From JAXGPP01 sp964436865 (GTDB lineage Bacteria; Planctomycetota; Planctomycetia; Pirellulales; Thermoguttaceae), in assembly GCA_964436865.1 (NCBI GenBank), contig CAYTFK010000291.1:1-9006 (forward strand): a stretch of 9,006 bases of DNA, read 5' to 3'. Of this stretch, positions 7,611 to 9,006 are shown in pieces. Each line of letters starts with the position of its first letter. The first letter of the stretch is position 1. The notes beneath the pieces are model-generated. The model saw only the letters and a list, made by a program, of their open reading frames with translations, was not told the origin of the DNA and made no database searches. Position numbers and translations under genes: made by a program.

Positions 7611-7616
7611 AAGGAG
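7611..7616 (+). promoter_or_regulatory. Ribosome binding site that fixes the moxR start
   Basis: AAGGAG ends 6 bases before ATG 7623, a near-perfect Shine-Dalgarno at ideal distance. It decides for this start over the in-frame GTG at 7551, whose extra 24 residues do not resemble the family N-terminus. Confidence 0.85.
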
Positions 7617-7622
7617 ACACGT

Positions 7623-8564
7623 ATGGCCACCGAGGTGGAATCTCGCATCAGGAATCTTGAAGCGAACGTGTCTCAAGTTGTGCTGGGCAAGCCCGAAGTG
7701 GTCCGATTATGCCTGGTGGCCATGCTGGCGGGCGAGCATGTCCTGCTGGAAGACGTGCCGGGCGTCGGCAAGACGCTGGTGGGGAAGGCGTTTGCCAAGA
7801 GCATCTCGGGTTCGTTCCGCCGCGTCCAGTTCACCCCCGATCTGCTACCCTCCGACATCACCGGCAGCAGCATCTACGACCCGGAGCGTCACGAGTTCGT
7901 TTTCACCCGGGGACCGATTTTTGCGAACGTGGTGCTGGCCGACGAGATCAACCGCACGACGCCGCGGACGCAGAGCGCGCTGCTGGAAGCGATGAGCGAT
8001 CGGCAGGTGTCGGCCGACGGCCACAGCTACCCGTTGCCGCGCCCCTTTATTGTGATCGCCACGCAGAACCCGCTGGAGTTTGAGGGGACGTATCCGTTGC
8101 CCGAGGCGCAACTCGACCGCTTCCTGCTGCGGATCTCGGTCGGCTATCCGGAGCGGGCGCGCGAGTTAGAGATCCTCACCAGCCACCGGGGCGGGGAACC
8201 GGTTGATTCGCTCCGGCCGGCGCTGACGAGCGACGAGATCGTCGAGCTTCAAGAGAGCGTGCGCGATGTGCGCGTTGACGAGGCGATCTACGAGTACCTT
8301 CTCGATCTGATCCACGCCACTCGCAACAGCGAGGAACTGCAGGTGGGGGCGAGCACGCGGGCAGCGCTGGCGTTGAGCCGTGCCGCGCAGGCCTCGGCGC
8401 TGATCGATGGCCGCGATTACGTCGTTCCTGACGACGTGAAGCGGCTGGCGGTGCCGGTGCTGTCGCATCGCGTCATTACGCGAGGCTACTTCCACGGCGG
8501 GCAGCGCGAAGCGGTGGAATCGCTGATTGCCCGGCTGGTCGACGAGATTCCGGTGCCTGGGTAA
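7623..8564 (+). CDS. MoxR-family AAA+ ATPase
   Basis: This is a 313-residue cytoplasmic ATPase of the MoxR family, whose members act as chaperone-like factors in metal insertion, complex maturation or envelope stress, often with DUF58 and von Willebrand-A partners. The length is typical and the gene is complete. Visible motifs are Walker A DVPGVGKT (44-51, Lys50), FTPDLLPSDITG (70-81), Walker B VVLADE (103-108), NRTTPRTQSALLEAMSD (110-126), sensor 1 ATQNP (146-150, Asn149), an arginine-finger-like DRF (165-167) and sensor 2 GASTR (242-246). The C-terminal lid (~200-313) contains DYVVPDDVKRL (265-275) and ends in VDEIP, as usual for the family. The neighbour is a divergent toroid membrane protein. 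No DUF58 gene follows in the window, although one usually sits directly downstream. The substrate is unknown. A gene symbol is withheld because moxR is a family name here. Confidence 0.96.
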   Translation: MATEVESRIRNLEANVSQVVLGKPEVVRLCLVAMLAGEHVLLEDVPGVGKTLVGKAFAKSISGSFRRVQFTPDLLPSDITGSSIYDPERHEFVFTRGPIFANVVLADEINRTTPRTQSALLEAMSDRQVSADGHSYPLPRPFIVIATQNPLEFEGTYPLPEAQLDRFLLRISVGYPERARELEILTSHRGGEPVDSLRPALTSDEIVELQESVRDVRVDEAIYEYLLDLIHATRNSEELQVGASTRAALALSRAAQASALIDGRDYVVPDDVKRLAVPVLSHRVITRGYFHGGQREAVESLIARLVDEIPVPG

Positions 8565-8584
8565 CGTTGCCCCTCGCTGGCATG

Positions 8585-8603
8585 ACCACCGCCGAGCGGT
8601 GGT
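8585..8603 (+). terminator. Perfect hairpin just after moxR
   Basis: ACCACCGC (8585-8592) and GCGGTGGT (8596-8603) form a perfect 8-base-pair stem with a CGA loop, 20 bases after the moxR stop. It is placed like a terminator but lacks a T-run, so it may act instead as a transcript-end stabiliser or a partial terminator. Confidence 0.5.
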
Positions 8604-8653
8604 TGAATCGAAGCCGAACGCCGCCGCTACAGTTCTTGGCGCTGAATCCGGCA

Positions 8654-8683
8654 CCGCTCCGCTCGGCCGAGGGGGCGGAGCGG
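8654..8683. repeat. GC-rich inverted repeat with a nested palindrome
   Basis: CCGCTCCGC (8654-8662) and GCGGAGCGG (8675-8683) are perfect 9-base arms. Between and partly overlapping them lies the palindrome CTCGGCCGAG (8662-8671). The RNA could form either a long stem or a small internal one. Its role is unknown; it could be a second element of the transcript end. Confidence 0.5.
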
Positions 8684-8706
8684 CCGGGTGGAGGGGGATC
8701 GCGGCG

Positions 8707-8740
8707 CGAAGCGAAACGCCCTTGAGGGTGTTTCGTTTCG
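8707..8740. terminator. Long hairpin, likely transcription terminator
   Basis: Arms 8707-8721 and 8726-8740 form a 15-base-pair stem with two G-U pairs and a TTGA loop. The core is CGAAACGCCC against GGGTGTTTCG. The 3' arm is T-rich (GTTTCGTTTCGTT), so a shorter GC core followed by a T-rich tract resembles an intrinsic terminator. It lies about 140 bases after the moxR stop and could also work on the opposite strand. Confidence 0.45.
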
Positions 8741-8970
8741 TTACGTCGCGAGGCGCGGCGGCAAGTGCAAGGCAGATAGGGTTTTCTGGTCACTCGGCTC
8801 GACGCAAGTGAAACCACCCTTTTGGCTTCAGTGTTGAAGTTCCTAGAGGGGTGCGGGGCAGGCAGCGGAGAAGAGGCAGGTCCGACAGTCGTCGCCGCAC
8901 AAGCCAGTCGATAAAGCCCGTCGCGATTTGCCGGGGCCGCAAGGATTGGGGTCCGCGCCGCGGATGGCAC

Positions 8971-8994
8971 ATTGTTGCATCGAGGCGCAACAAT
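8971..8994. repeat. Inverted repeat near the window end
   Basis: ATTGTTGC (8971-8978) and GCAACAAT (8987-8994) are perfect 8-base arms around an 8-base centre. Unlike the GC-rich hairpins upstream it is AT-rich, and it sits where composition changes, so it may be an operator or promoter-proximal element of a gene beyond the window. It could also be a hairpin. Confidence 0.4.
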
Positions 8995-9006
8995 AAACGC
9001 CATATT

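Larger units (their letters stand above)
7292..7622. other. Divergent intergenic control region (331 bases)
   Basis: This non-coding stretch separates the start of the minus-strand toroid-protein gene from the start of moxR. It holds a palindrome at 7323-7348, candidate promoters in both directions, stem-loops in the presumed moxR leader, and the moxR ribosome binding site. The middle part (about 7364-7450) shows nothing I can interpret. No open frame here has a credible start or protein-like composition. Confidence 0.7.
8565..9006. other. 442-base stretch without a credible gene after moxR
   Basis: Short open frames cross this region on both strands. Their translations are Arg/Ala/Gly-rich, lack good ribosome binding sites and resemble no family. 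What stands out instead is structure: hairpins at 8585-8603, 8654-8683 and 8707-8740, and an inverted repeat at 8971-8994. From about 8745 to 8970 I see nothing interpretable. Base composition drops toward A/T in the last 40 bases, so a gene or promoter may begin beyond the window. Confidence 0.6.

Noticed and set aside
7551..7622. Upstream in-frame GTG at 7551 as the start of moxR
   Set aside because: It lies in the leader, lacks a ribosome site and adds residues not typical of MoxR. AAGGAG precedes ATG 7623 ideally.
8527..8811. 94-codon plus-strand frame after moxR as a small gene
   Set aside because: It overlaps the moxR end out of frame, runs through three hairpins and has an Arg/Ala/Gly-rich, motif-free translation.
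8476..9003. 175-codon minus-strand frame at the window end
   Set aside because: It overlaps moxR antisense, has no ribosome site and gives no recognisable protein.
1..9006. CRISPR array, insertion sequence, tRNA or rRNA
   Set aside because: No regularly spaced repeats, no transposase-like frame, no terminal repeats with target duplication, and no tRNA- or rRNA-like segment were seen.

Overview
The window is GC-rich bacterial chromosome with four real genes, all recognisable at least to family level. It most likely comes from a planctomycete, probably of the Pirellulales or a related order. This is inferred from protein architecture, not from a marker gene: a very large secreted glycoside-hydrolase-like protein, a zinc-ribbon/transmembrane/squalene-cyclase-repeat protein of a kind common in planctomycetes, and a MoxR ATPase beside it. 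No rRNA, tRNA, transposase, CRISPR array or phage gene is visible.

Layout. (1) 86-3769, plus strand: a 1227-residue secreted multidomain protein with a probable (beta/alpha)-barrel glycosidase-like core between beta-sandwich domains. (2) 3785-5134, plus strand, 15 bases further on: a complete class II DAHP synthase, the first enzyme of the shikimate pathway, with its metal and phosphoenolpyruvate ligands intact. The close spacing suggests co-transcription with gene 1, although no shared function is evident. (3) 5210-7291, minus strand, convergent with gene 2: a 693-residue membrane-anchored protein with an N-terminal zinc ribbon, a Pro/Ala-rich linker, one transmembrane helix and a squalene-cyclase-like alpha-toroid domain. 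(4) 7623-8564, plus strand, divergent from gene 3: a complete 313-residue MoxR-family AAA+ ATPase with a textbook ribosome binding site.

The 331-base divergent region between genes 3 and 4 holds candidate promoters in both directions. It also holds a clear palindrome overlapping the candidate -10 of gene 3, and stem-loops in the presumed leader of gene 4. The last 442 bases (8565-9006) carry no credible gene but hold three strong hairpins and a perfect inverted repeat near the window edge. The DUF58 partner that usually follows moxR is not in the window.

In function, the window combines a housekeeping enzyme (DAHP synthase), a probable carbohydrate-active exported protein, and a divergent pair (toroid protein and MoxR) that may act together in envelope or protein-complex assembly. 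The last link is inference from adjacency only. I see no clear-cut new defence or mobile system. The parts most worth follow-up are the uncharacterised glycosidase-like protein, the zinc-ribbon/toroid membrane protein with its palindromic control region, and the structured non-coding stretch after moxR.
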